Assembly (NCBI GenBank): GCA_958430865.1
Contig: CAUDNR010000312.1
Span: 1 to 32,638 of the forward strand
DNA: 32,638 nt
Direction of reading: 5' to 3'
DNA from: Entrophospora sp. SA101
Lineage: Eukaryota > Glomeromycota > Glomeromycetes > Entrophosporales > Entrophosporaceae
The position numbers and the translations under genes are program-made. Below the pieces are notes generated by a model, which had not been told where the DNA came from, did no database searches, and saw nothing but the letters and a program-made list of their open reading frames with translations. How positions within the stretch are numbered: the first letter of the stretch is position 1; every line of letters begins with the position of its first letter. Of this stretch, positions 20,735 to 31,350 are shown in pieces.

Positions 20735-20982
20735 ATGTACTCACAAAACAGATCAGAAGAAAATTCAAACCAATCTAAAGTAATATAAATAAGATTTAAA
20801 TTGTGAATAAAATGATTCATTATAATTAATCATTATTTTAAACTATGTAGAAAACAAGAAAAATACTGACCAAAGCACAAAAAAAAGAATTATGTGAAAA
20901 AAAAAAGAATAATCCAAGCATTAAAGGTGTTGAATTGGCCCACTCTGAATTGCAATCTCATGTTCTTGGAACAAATTGCTGA
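20735..20982 (+). CDS. Short CENP-B/pogo-type HTH protein, 58 aa, truncated
   Basis: Exon 20735-20779 (15 codons) and exon 20851-20982 join in phase 0 across a 71 bp GTAATA..TATGTAG intron. The product has MYSQNRSEENSNQSK, then KTRKILTKAQKKELCEKKKN and NPSIKGVELAH. This is the first part of the CENP-B-type N-terminal helix-turn-helix that pogo/Tigger transposases use to bind DNA. Homologues continue after VELAH with the rest of the HTH and the DDE domain. Here the frame ends after 12 more residues at a TGA, and the MITE follows 35 bp later. A good TATA box and intact intron suggest a transcribed gene. It is most simply a truncated transposase; a domesticated DNA-binding peptide is possible but unproven. 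Confidence 0.55.
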
Positions 20983-21016
20983 TTCTTGTTGTATTGATGG
21001 ATCTGGATGTTTATTA

Positions 21017-21188
21017 GTGTTGGTTTCCAAAACTCGAGAGTTTCGCAACCGTGCGAAAGTCAAAAGGTTTCGCCATAAGTCGAAACTAGTTTTGATTTTT
21101 GACTATTGACTTTTGATTTAGTTTTGACATATAACTTTTAATTTTAGTTTTGACTTTCACCTCTCAAAATAGTTTTGGCGACCAACGC
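21017..21188. mobile_element. MITE, about 172 bp, at the left edge of duplication copy B
   Basis: The left end TA-GTGTTGGTTTCCAAAACT and the reversed right end TA-GCGTTGGTCGCCAAAACT form inverted repeats next to TA. This copy keeps CpG sites at 21052, 21071 and 21081 that are TpG or CpA in the copy at 1828-2001, so its left end is the less decayed. The region left of it is unrelated to the region left of the first copy. Confidence 0.7.
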
Positions 21189-21190
21189 TA

Positions 21191-24134
21191 GTTTACACCT
21201 GTAACAAATTCCGATTTTTCATCACCTACTCCAACAACCAGTCCAACCAGTAGTCACATTTATCATTCTAACCTGAATCAGTGCTTTCAGATGTTACTGA
21301 ATTGTATTAGTGTGAACTAGTACTATAATTATCGTCTTCGGGATGATTCATTCTCTCTACATTAAAAGTCGGCATTAATCTAGCTGCCAAAAATGTAAAT
21401 TAATTGACTTAAAATAATATTTCTAGAAAAACTATTTGTTTGGTCTTATGGTGATAAATAAAGTGATAATCACCATTCTTATGACTCATTTAATTTTCCT
21501 TTGATGTTTCTTTGCTTATTTTTCTTTTCATTTTAGTTTTATCCATCTTTTTTAAAGAAAAGAAATTTTTTATCTTTTATTTGATCGAACATGTATATTA
21601 TTAATATATATTATTAATACTGTAATTTATACATATGGGTTGTACAAAGAAGTGTTATTTTGTTGACGCGATTGGTTTTTTTTTTTTGGTAAAATAATAA
21701 AATGAAGAAACGTAAATGTTGTTTGGCATGATATGATACGGTTCTCCTAAAGAAGACAAGGTATTGATTATTGATGACAAGAGGTATACAAAAAAAAATT
21801 TTTTATATTATTATTTTATATAAAATATCTTATTGGAATCAAAATGTGGATGGTGCAGGATTTATCTTTAGGTAATATTATAGAGAATTTTCATCAAGAT
21901 AATAATTAAATGGTTGGTATCGATTTTGCTTTTCGTAATCATAATTATTAATATTAATTATTAAAATATATAATCACATGATGTCAAGGCACATGACTGT
22001 TGCAAAAAGAACATTTCGATTCTAGCATTTGATTATCAGGAATTTTACAGACATCAAGGCACACACGTTACCTTGAAGATATTACAATCATTTTCACACA
22101 TTCCTTATATTCACAAGGTTAATCTGACCTGGATCCCTCCGATGATGCAATGATGTTGTTAAATTTTAGGGGAGGAGTGCATGGCCCTGGAGTTTATTGA
22201 GAGACTGCATCATTGTCAAGGACATCCTAATCATCCTCCCTCACAGCACCTAAACTAACGTCACCCAGATGAGCATGCTAGCTGAAGAATTGCCTGCAAC
22301 GATCCTACTTCTAGGTAAATGCGGTTGGCTCTGTAGCCAAGAAGGTACAACTCTAAAGTGCTAGGAGTGCTATGTAAACATACAGGTTAATGAAGCAATA
22401 ATTCTTTTGAGAAATTTTCTGAAATTGCATTTGTGCTTTGATGTTAAGAGGAAAGTTATAAACCCATCTTTGCTCTACAGGTCAGGATGTCACAAGTAAA
22501 CATCACATGAGTGCTGTCTCTCATCAATGATCAATGCTCATATGGTAACAGCCAAGTCTGATCTGAGAGGAAGATAATGGGTGAAATCTTGTCAATCTTA
22601 TAAAATCCTTCTAATGTGTTGACAATTTTTCATCTGCAGAAGAAAAAATTCCATGGATATGAAAGACTTGCAATTGCGCATTCTTTATGGGAATTTTTTT
22701 ATTAAATCTGATACCTGTAATCAATGTCATCAGATTTATTATTCTGTTCATAAGAAACCATACGATGGGAAGGAAAATATTTTTTTGATCCTCCCTATTT
22801 ATTTATTCTATGAACTGGATAGACATGCATTATTAAAAGTTTCATTCATGCAAGTCCTTGGTATTATTACCACCTGGTGATCCAATTGTTTGTTATGTCA
22901 ATGGTGATATCGAGCGTATTGCGTAATAGTCATAACCATCGTGAATATTTAATGGATAGAGACATTCACATACAAAGAAATGATTAAATGTTTGTTTTGT
23001 TTGTTAAAGACATATAATTAATTATATTTAAAATATGCAATAAAAAATCACATGACTGCATCACTATGTCAATCAAGTTATGATTTAAATTCTTTAGAGT
23101 CCCATCTTTCTTTGCTTATATATTAATCTATCGGTTCTCTTTTTACTGGTTGAATGATGCCAAATTGGGTATCAGTAAATACCAGATCACCATTAGCGCT
23201 GAACTATTCATTTTAACATAATAAAATGCAAAAAGTCGATCAAATCCACTATAGTAACAATTTTTTTACAGATGGAATATATTAATTACAGCTGTTTCAT
23301 AAAAGAAAATCTTTTCAATAATGGTGGGTGATTATTGATGCAACTTTTCATTCTAGTTTAAACTATTAATATTAATATTAATATTAATATTAACATAGAG
23401 ATTGTGAATCAATTGAAAATTTATATTGTTATAGTTCATTGATGATTTAAAAGAATAAAGAAAAAAAGGTCTGTGCATTGGTTGGAAATGCAAATAACAT
23501 CAATAATAAATTGATATTATGCTATGAACGCGAAAGGAAATGAAGAAATATCCAAATTTCTTCTTGAATGTAAAATATAGGTGGATTCCATTTAATAAAT
23601 TTAATAATAGAATAAAGGCGGGTTTATAAACAAAGGGTATGGGAAATAGAAAAATCGATATTGCAGTTGAAAAGACTATACAATCCTAGGACAGATCAAT
23701 TGATGTGTTAACACAGCCAGCACATATTAATTCGTAATCCAGTAAATTTTAACAATAATACAGAAAAGTGACTTTCAATTATATAACATGTCCTAACCCA
23801 ATGTTAATAGTGAGTTTCATTCGACATTGGAATAATTCGACATTAGCAAAAAAAAGATATAATGAAAACATATGTTTTCCGTGTGGGATTTTTTAATACC
23901 CTGGAAGCCTTTTATTTATAATTAAGTAAAGAAATCTAAAAGTCTTTATTTTTAGGTAACTAATATACATAATAAAAAAAAATAACTTTAATCTAAAGCT
24001 ATTTTTTAAAAAAATCATTAATTATTAACATAACTAGATTTTTTTAATGAAAAAAAAAAACAATATATACAAATAATAAAATATTATTAAAAAAAATAAC
24101 GTCCTATGTGAGTGATGATACAACAAAAAATTAA
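21191..24134. other. Long stretch without a recognised gene (copy B)
   Basis: Duplicate of 2004-4947. It includes the 75-codon frame at 22653-22880 and the (TTAATA)n microsatellite at about 23365-23393. Nothing further is recognised. Confidence 0.4.
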
Positions 24135-25301
24135 TTACTTGTTTACAATATCTGACATGCTCAAACAAGGTGTTGTTGGATCAGCACAAAGGTCTCCAAA
24201 AATTTTTACCCATAATGGCCTTGAACTACTAAGTAGAACCAGCGAAAGTAGCATAAATGCTACAAACGCACCAGAAATACAAAAGTGAAAACGAACTAGG
24301 AGCTGGATATTTTTGTCACGTATTCTCATAATATTGAATAATAGCGAGACTAAATTATTAATCGTCCACAGCCCACACAGCACGCTCAGAAAGCGGCTTC
24401 TACATCCATATCCGATTGGGTTTGTGAAATAGGCTAAAATCACTGCTAGCCATGGAGCTATGATCGAGAATAAACCAGTCTCAATAATGTTATATCTTCT
24501 ATCCATTGGAGAATCTTTTACTATTATTTTCCCAACGATCTTTTTATTTGGGTTGTGAACCACCACTATCCCCCCCACCACTTTCTTAAAAATAGCTGGC
24601 AAAGTCCAAGCCAATGTTAGTGGTATATATGGCCATTCCTCTTTGATACATGGTCCGATTGCCCTGCTTATCCCCGCAAATATCCCTACTACTATGTAAT
24701 AAATGGATACCATGTAACTAAGGCGATCTAATATTGATGCCTCAGCCACACATCCTTTCATAAGTTCTTTCTGTTCTGGGGTGAGCTCCATTATTTTAGT
24801 ATTCCATCCAAAAAGCTTATAGTTGAGTATTACACTACTTATTTCTGGATTAATACTTTCTAATGTAATAGTAATATCATCACCATTCTTATTATTATCT
24901 TCTGACCTATTATTATCTCGCGCTGCATCATCATTATTATTGCTATTATTTTTTTCTTCCAACCTAATATTATTATCTTTCGCATAGTTATCATTATTAT
25001 TATCATTGTTTTCTATTATTCCACTATTTTCAAAATCAATTGATTTAAAGTGATCATATTCGAGCCAATATGTGCTCATAATTATCGCATCGTTTTTTAC
25101 ATTACAGTAATAAACGAGTCCCTCTATAGGTGCCCCCAGGCACAGAAATATCCATCGGAGCTTCTCCCTAAAACCACCCACTGGTGTGGCCCCTAATATC
25201 GCTATAGCAGATAAGGAACCCAAGACATACTGGGGTATAGAGACTAATAATGCATGTACAAATTTAACTATTTCTACAGTAAGGACTTCTGCTGCTGGCA
25301 T
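24135..25301 (-). CDS. Multi-pass membrane protein with an Asn/Asp-rich loop, 388 aa (copy B)
   Basis: The encoded protein is the same as at 4948-6114, residue for residue, including the length of the Asn/Asp loop. Such triplet-rich loops usually vary quickly, so equal length supports a very recent duplication or one locus assembled twice. About seven predicted spans, no recognised family, single exon. Confidence 0.65.
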   Translation of the reverse strand: MPAAEVLTVEIVKFVHALLVSIPQYVLGSLSAIAILGATPVGGFREKLRWIFLCLGAPIEGLVYYCNVKNDAIIMSTYWLEYDHFKSIDFENSGIIENNDNNNDNYAKDNNIRLEEKNNSNNNDDAARDNNRSEDNNKNGDDITITLESINPEISSVILNYKLFGWNTKIMELTPEQKELMKGCVAEASILDRLSYMVSIYYIVVGIFAGISRAIGPCIKEEWPYIPLTLAWTLPAIFKKVVGGIVVVHNPNKKIVGKIIVKDSPMDRRYNIIETGLFSIIAPWLAVILAYFTNPIGYGCRSRFLSVLCGLWTINNLVSLLFNIMRIRDKNIQLLVRFHFCISGAFVAFMLLSLVLLSSSRPLWVKIFGDLCADPTTPCLSMSDIVNK

Positions 25302-27036
25302 TTCTATACAAAAAAAAAAAAAAAATTAGCCTTCAAATATCAAAATTATTTATAAATGTAAGTTGATTTGCATACTTTAAAAGTTTTTATTTCAATTATA
25401 GGAAATTTTACGATATTATAGGAAATAAAATTCTTAGCATCCAAACAAATAAAAGTCAAAACGATATAATTCTACTTGGATGAATCTTTTGCGTGTATTT
25501 ATGCTTATTTCCATTGTACAAAAATTTTAAACTCAAAAATGGTTACATAATATAGGGAATTTCATTATTCATAATAAAGTAGTAATTTGAGTTATTCGAA
25601 TTGCATAGTTTGGAAGTTTCATTAAATTCTTTGAAATAAATTCGTTACACTGATATCAATTATTTATATTTCCATTTGTATTTCGAATCAAGCGATCAAA
25701 TTGAATGTTAGAATCATCAAACTAATCAAATTATCAAACAAGTAATTCGAATATCACTACCCAAACAATCTTACTAAAAAAGGAGTTCGATTCTTACTTT
25801 CTGTTCCTATTTGAATTCGAATAAGGAATATGAATTGTACTCATCGGAATTTGATTTATAATTAACAAAAAAAAGCCATTGTTTTCTTCTATAACCAGAT
25901 AAAAACAATTATTTGTTTGTTTATTAGTGTAAATAAAAAATCTAATGAAACAACATGTGGACGAGCACAAAAAGTTTATATTCGTAGATCAGGGAATTTT
26001 TATATATATTGGGCATCTCACAAAATTAATCATTTCTAAATCTTGTCAAGTTATTTACAGATTTGAATCATATGACAGCAACTTCTTGCTCACACACACA
26101 TTATATTGTCTAAAAAAGAAATTTGAATTTTTTTTTTTTTGTTTTCATGTTTTTGTATAAAAGTTTGAAATTTTTATTTTGTGTAGCCTAGAAGCCACTA
26201 AGTCACTTGGTCGCTGAACTTTTTCCTCTATCGCATGACCTTTTTCTCATTTGCTGATTTTTGGGAATTAGGTTTAAAAGCTGCACAAGACAAATTGAAG
26301 TATTAGAAATTTTCTTATCAATAACAATTTTTTTTAATAGCTGCGTAACAATCATTAAAAATATAATTTTTTTATGGTCGAATAACAATTCTTTAATCAA
26401 CAAAATTGTGTATATTGTATTATATGTTTTAACAGAGGATTTGCAGTGAGCCTTTTCATACATTAATGAGATTGTTTGTGAAGGCAAAAAAACAGTTTCA
26501 TCATGTTAATTCAAATTTCAGTGAAGCACTAATTAGTAAAAACTCATTTATTTGTTATTATATGCAATTTATTATTCTTGCACGAAAACTTAATTTTTAT
26601 TACTGATTTTTTTATTTGACAAATTGGCACTTTTTGTTTTTGTCCTTCTGTATGCTGCTATGAATCATTTATATCCACTTTTTTATTTTTTATTTTCATT
26701 AATGGAATATATACATCCATCAAGAAAGGCAAGGAACATTATTGAAGCTCTCCATCCTTCAGCTATCTAATTCTCAAATGGGACCTTTAATGTTATATTT
26801 ATTAAATTCGTGAACATTAATAAAAAAACAAATAAACCAGTTTTTTGCTCAACAAATAATAATTTATATGGGCGAAGCTTTTAATTTTTGACATGAGTAT
26901 TGTATTTTTTTTTTTTTGAGCAAATATATCTTTGTCATTCCAAGTAATGCAGATAGACCAATCTCAACCAAGTGTCTATGCCACCGAATTCTGCACTAAA
27001 ATTCCAAATGTAAAAATGAGTGTTGAGAGAAATTTT
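25302..27036. other. Intergenic AT-rich stretch (copy B)
   Basis: Duplicate of 6115-7849, with the same TTCGAA-rich part and the same unsupported short frames. No gene is recognised. Confidence 0.4.
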
Positions 27037-27972
27037 TTCCTAGCCGGCTAACATCAATACTATGAAGTTCTCATGGAGTGATTTCTGGGGAAATCGGAAG
27101 ACAAAGATTGGTCAAAGGCTTCCTGCTCATATTGATGTGGAACTTCTTGAATTTCAATGATTTATTATAAAAAATCAAAACTAATTTGAATATGAATTTT
27201 CAGAAATTGCTTACAGTTGTCACGTGTTGACTTGATGAAAAAGTCAAGTACCTATTGGTTCTCATGGAGCGGTTACTGGGAGAAATTGGAAGACAAAGAT
27301 AGATCAAAAACTTCCTGCTCATATTAATGTAAATTTCAACAATTTATTATAAAAAAATAAAAACAATTTGAATATGAACTTTCAGAAATTGGAAATATAG
27401 ATTTTATTTTAATATGGTCAACTGGAAATGAAAAAATCCTTTTACATGTGGCCTTACAATTCCTGAAGATGGTACAAAATTGCTACCAACTGTTGTTTTT
27501 AATGGCAAACAATTTACCTCCTCAAATTATCATGGTTGGACAAGATTGGAATAAAGCTTGGTTTGATAAGGTGTAGAATTACAAAAAAAGCACTTTTTAT
27601 TATGTATAGCTTTAAAGTTCACAAGACAGATCCTATCAAAAAAATTGCACAAGATGAAAATGCTGATCTAGAAATCATTCAGGGGTTCTCACCTCTTTTA
27701 CTTCAAAAAATTATTTAAGATAGATTTTGTGAAATGTGGAATACTTGGATGAGTTTGGGTAAATTCACCTGTACCAAAGTGGAAATTTGAGAAAGCCTGA
27801 AGATAGGCAATGTTATTTGTAAATGGATTCTTGAGGTTTGGAATGAAATTCCAAAAAAAATTATTATGAAATCATTTAAAGTGTTGCATTAGTAATGCAA
27901 TTGACAGAAGATCATTTTTTGGGGAATGAGGAAAATGAAAATGAGGAAGATGAATGTTATTATAAAAAATCA
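27037..27972 (+). pseudogene. Dead pogo/Tigger-type DDE transposase (copy B)
   Basis: It has the same stops, frame changes and internal 191 bp-period duplication as at 7850-8785. The lesions therefore arose before the copies separated. It may belong to the same broad family as the HTH fragment at 20735-20982. Confidence 0.6.
27067..27393 (+). repeat. Diverged tandem duplication inside the dead transposase (copy B)
   Basis: Duplicate of 7880-8206. The two units start at GTTCTCATGGAG, 27067 and 27258. Confidence 0.7.
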
Positions 27973-28015
27973 AAATATATGTAGAGCTTATATTTGTTAC
28001 TTGTAATGTTTATAT

Positions 28016-29626
28016 TCAAGTGCTACAATATGGTTTATTTACTAATTTGTATACCTCAAGTTCTTCTAATAAACAAAATGGATTTATAAGGTTCAAATTA
28101 TATTCATTATAATTAGAGCCTTTACTATAATAATAACGACAATAAGGTTCATTATTAATGCTGTGAAAAAGTTGCAAGTTGTTCATATCTATTGTTTTTT
28201 CCTTAAATTTTATTTTATACTCTGTAAAATCAAACGGAACATTACGATATATTGCACGTTGAGAATTCCTGATTCTACTTAAAATGGAATTACTTGATTG
28301 TTTTTTGTCAATCTTAAAAATAAAACTTTTGTCTGTTTCAATCCAATAATGTTCCATTTGAGATTTTCCCTTGACATTCCAAAAAACTGGATTATATCCA
28401 CCAACCAATTCATCTGTTCCTTTAAGCTTCATAATGAATACAGTTTGTTTAATGCCAAAACATTTATTCTCAAAAGTTGATTGAGAGAATCCATCACGAG
28501 TACCACATAAAATTAATTCAAATTTATAAGGTATATCATTGTCCTCAATCCAGCTAGAAATTAAATTCTTCATCTGTGAATTTAATAATTTTCCTATTCC
28601 TGCTCTTGGACCTTTTTGAAGAATTAATGACCTTGGTTGCCATTTATCAAAAAAATAACATTGATGAAGTTCTTCGTATATTTTTGGATCAAAGATTTCT
28701 TTACAAGGTTTAATTTTATAAAAAAAATCTTCTCTAGATATTTCTTGGAATCTTATTAATGGAATAACATCTTTTAAAATAGCTTTCAACTTGATGAAAT
28801 GGTCTTTATTCAATTTTGAAATATTAATATCATTTATTTCTTCTTTATCATCAACATCAATTTGTCCTATTCCCCATTGAATCATACATTCCCAAGCATT
28901 AATTTCATTAAGTACTAAAGTATCTCTCTCCAATATGGATATAAGAATGGGTTTTTCAATAGTTTTGAAATCATTTGATTTTAAAATTAATTCTGGATTG
29001 GTATCAATTAATTCCATAAAGTAATCTTGAAGTAAAGTAAATGATTGATATTTTGATGAAATTTTAAGAATATGTATTAAATTCTCTAGAATCCATTCCT
29101 TTTTTTCAATGATTAAATAATTTTGTAAATCATCAATTAATTCATTAAAATCTAATTCATCACACGCTTCAAGAAGTTCAAAAATTTTGTTTCCGCCCAG
29201 ATTATCTATATTAAGAGTTCCATTGTAAATATAGCTATAAGTCATAAGTAATTTAAATTATTAAATCATTGATTAATATTAATTAATCAATTAATAAAAA
29301 TTAAAATAGTCTTACGTCAAAAGGACCTTGAATACATTTGGAGAAATGTTTTTTTTTTCAAATAAGATAATGCCATCATCAGATTTTTTAATCCAATCTT
29401 TTGATAAAGCAGTTTTAAAATATGAGGATCTTGCTTTTAAAATACTACAATGAGCTTTAAAATTTTTAACGTCCTCATCCACTCCAACTCTAATTTCTAC
29501 ATCATAAAAGTCAGATTCATTTAATAACTTTGTTAAGTCATTTAAAAGTTTACTGATGTATTTCAATGGTAGGGTGTCATTAAATAATAAGTTTAAATTT
29601 CCTAAAGATGAAAAACAAGTTGACAT
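28016..29626 (-). CDS. BTB-BACK-TLDc domain protein, 509 aa, one intron (copy B)
   Basis: Exons 29626-29316 and 29234-28016, with the same intron as copy A (GTAAG..TTATAG). The protein is the same as at 8829-10439: BTB at about 31-135, BACK-like linker, TLDc at about 320-505 with GGYNP. Both copies keep an open frame, so each could be expressed if both are real. Confidence 0.9.
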
Positions 29627-29833
29627 TTTGTTGCAAATTTTATTTTTTGGTGATTATTAGACAATAAAAATGATAATAGTTCTATAAATAGCTCAAAGAT
29701 GATCTCTTTAGTGAATCAATGGGAAAATAACTTGTAGATTTTAATGGTTATTAATTTAGCAGGAGTGTTGATGATAACATATACAGAATTTCATTAATTA
29801 GAGTATTAAAAATTAATATCTTTGCATATCATC

Positions 29834-29929
29834 AAGTCTGGAAAGATAGCATCCCCTTTTTACATGTGTAACATTTTTTTATATTGATGCTCAATTGTTT
29901 TAAAGTAGTGGTGCTATCTTTCCAGACTT
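29834..29929. repeat. 96 bp foldback with perfect 18 bp arms (copy B)
   Basis: Duplicate of 10647-10742. The arms are unchanged. Confidence 0.7.
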
Positions 29930-30061
29930 TATGATCAATGTGAACATCGTGTCACATGGGGTTACAGGTTTCAAAATGTGATTAAAATCTTTGCTTTTTT
30001 CTCAAGTGGGTATATAGAACTCTGCATAGACGGAAGAACCGGGAAAACATGCATCTGAGTT

Positions 30062-30158
30062 CAACTGTTACTAGGGATTCTATTCGAATAAACAAATAAT
30101 TCGATTAAGAAAATTAATTCAAATAAGCATTACGAATAGAAACCCTAGTTGACAGTTG
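30062..30158. mobile_element. Small foldback MITE, 97 bp (copy B)
   Basis: Duplicate of 10875-10971. The first difference between the two duplication copies appears at 30180, about 20 bp after it. Confidence 0.6.
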
Positions 30159-30551
30159 ACTGAAAATTATTTCTCTTCTGCTTTTTGGTTTTTTTTCTAG
30201 GATGCTGGTCTTCCTAGTTAAAAGGAAGGCAAATTATTATCAACAACATCTGAGATAGCATTCATAAATTGAAACAGACTACCCTTTGACATTTCAATGA
30301 AGAACAAATGAATATAAATTTAAGAGCACATATAAATTCATTATTTTTAATTAATTATATTTTTTTCATCAATTTGAAAACATTTTGTCAGGTATCATTA
30401 ATCAATTACATCATCAATGATGCATTTAACATCAATAATAATCAATTAGTCATCATTTATCATTTTAATAAATAACTAATCTTTCAATAATATAATATCA
30501 ATAATAAACACTTTTCATAAAAATAGTCTTTTTATTTTTATATTTATAAAA

Positions 30552-31235
30552 ATGCCACGTCAAAAAAGAAGAGTAGAAACAGATTGGGAAGAAGTTACTG
30601 GGTAAGTATTTATTAAAAGAATGGTGGTGGTTATAGCCACTGGTTAATTGTTGAATAATTGTTAAAAAAAAAATTAAAAATGTCTATAAACAGTAGTAAT
30701 ACAGGAACAAATGAAGATCAAAGGGGAAACATTGCAAAGTAAGTGTTATTATTTTTTAAAAAGGATGGTGGTTATCACCACTTGCTGTCACTCTAGTTTT
30801 AATAATGATTTGCAACAATATACTAGCAAATCAGAATCAGCATTCAGTAAATCTTTTGGAAAAGTTGAAAACACACAAATTCTTATTTCAAGACAAACCA
30901 ATGAAGGCTCATTCTATCTTTCAGATACTCTTTCTGAAATGCTTGATATTTTTTCTGATACAAAATCCAAATCAATTATTTCTACCATCCAAATATATGC
31001 TGTTGGTGAACATCTCAAGAAAACCATCACACACTATACCTGGTGGACAACTGCAATAACCATTTGTTATCTAAGATTACATGCTTCTTTTCATAAAACA
31101 ATTTGGGAAGTTCATTATGGAAAAGCTAGAAAATACTTGGGAGAACAGATCAAGAATGAAGAATTAGAAGAAGAACTTTTGAAAGCATGTTGTAAACTTG
31201 TCAAAGATAAAAACAACCAAGATTTTAAGAATTAA
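30552..31235 (+). CDS. Lineage-specific protein of unknown function, 177 aa, three exons (copy B)
   Basis: Exons 30552-30601, 30694-30738 and 30797-31235 join in phase to 178 codons with stop. The start MPRQKRRVETDWEEVTG is basic, then acidic. The body is Ser/Thr-rich (NFNNDLQQYTSKSESAFSKS). It is followed by LKKTITHYTWWTTAITICYL and SFHKTIWEVHYGKARKYLG, then a charged helix-like tail with EELEEELLKACCKLVKDK. I do not recognise a domain; the Trp/Lys pattern (W...GKARKYL) is reminiscent of repeated Rhizophagus proteins. Without splicing the frame opens at 30711 through intron 2, but the in-phase splice sites and the introner-like structure of both introns favour the spliced form. The gene lies 115 bp upstream of the RPA1 fragment on the same strand. 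Copy A of this gene is broken. Confidence 0.6.
30602..30693 (+). repeat. Introner-like intron, long form (copy B, intron 1)
   Basis: It begins GTAAGTATTTATTAAAAG, has ATGGTGGTGGTTATAGCCAC in the middle and ends ATAAACAG. It is 92 bp here against 80 bp in copy A, mainly because of a longer A-rich tract. Confidence 0.5.
30739..30796 (+). repeat. Introner-like intron, 58 bp (copy B, intron 2)
   Basis: It begins GTAAGTGTTATT, has AAGGATGGTGGTTATCACCA with a TGGTG/CACCA hairpin, and ends GTCACTCTAG. It is closest to the minus-strand intron 17749-17805. Note that it can also be read through in frame with exon 3. Confidence 0.6.
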
Positions 31236-31350
31236 AGAGATTAGCTCTATACATGCTCATGAGTATGTATATTGATTATTTTTTGAGAACATAATTTTAT
31301 GGCTCCATTAAAGCTATGTATTATTTTATTTTATTTTATTATTTGATTAG

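Noticed and set aside
30805..31059. 84-codon frame overlapping exon 3 of the 177-aa gene (also 11634-11888)
   Set aside because: It lies in a shifted frame of the better-supported spliced gene and has no domain.
30711..31235. Unspliced 174-codon reading of the lineage-specific gene starting at 30711
   Set aside because: It needs intron 2 to be coding, although that intron has clear GTAAGT..CTAG ends and matches an intron elsewhere, and it leaves out the in-phase first exon with a good start.
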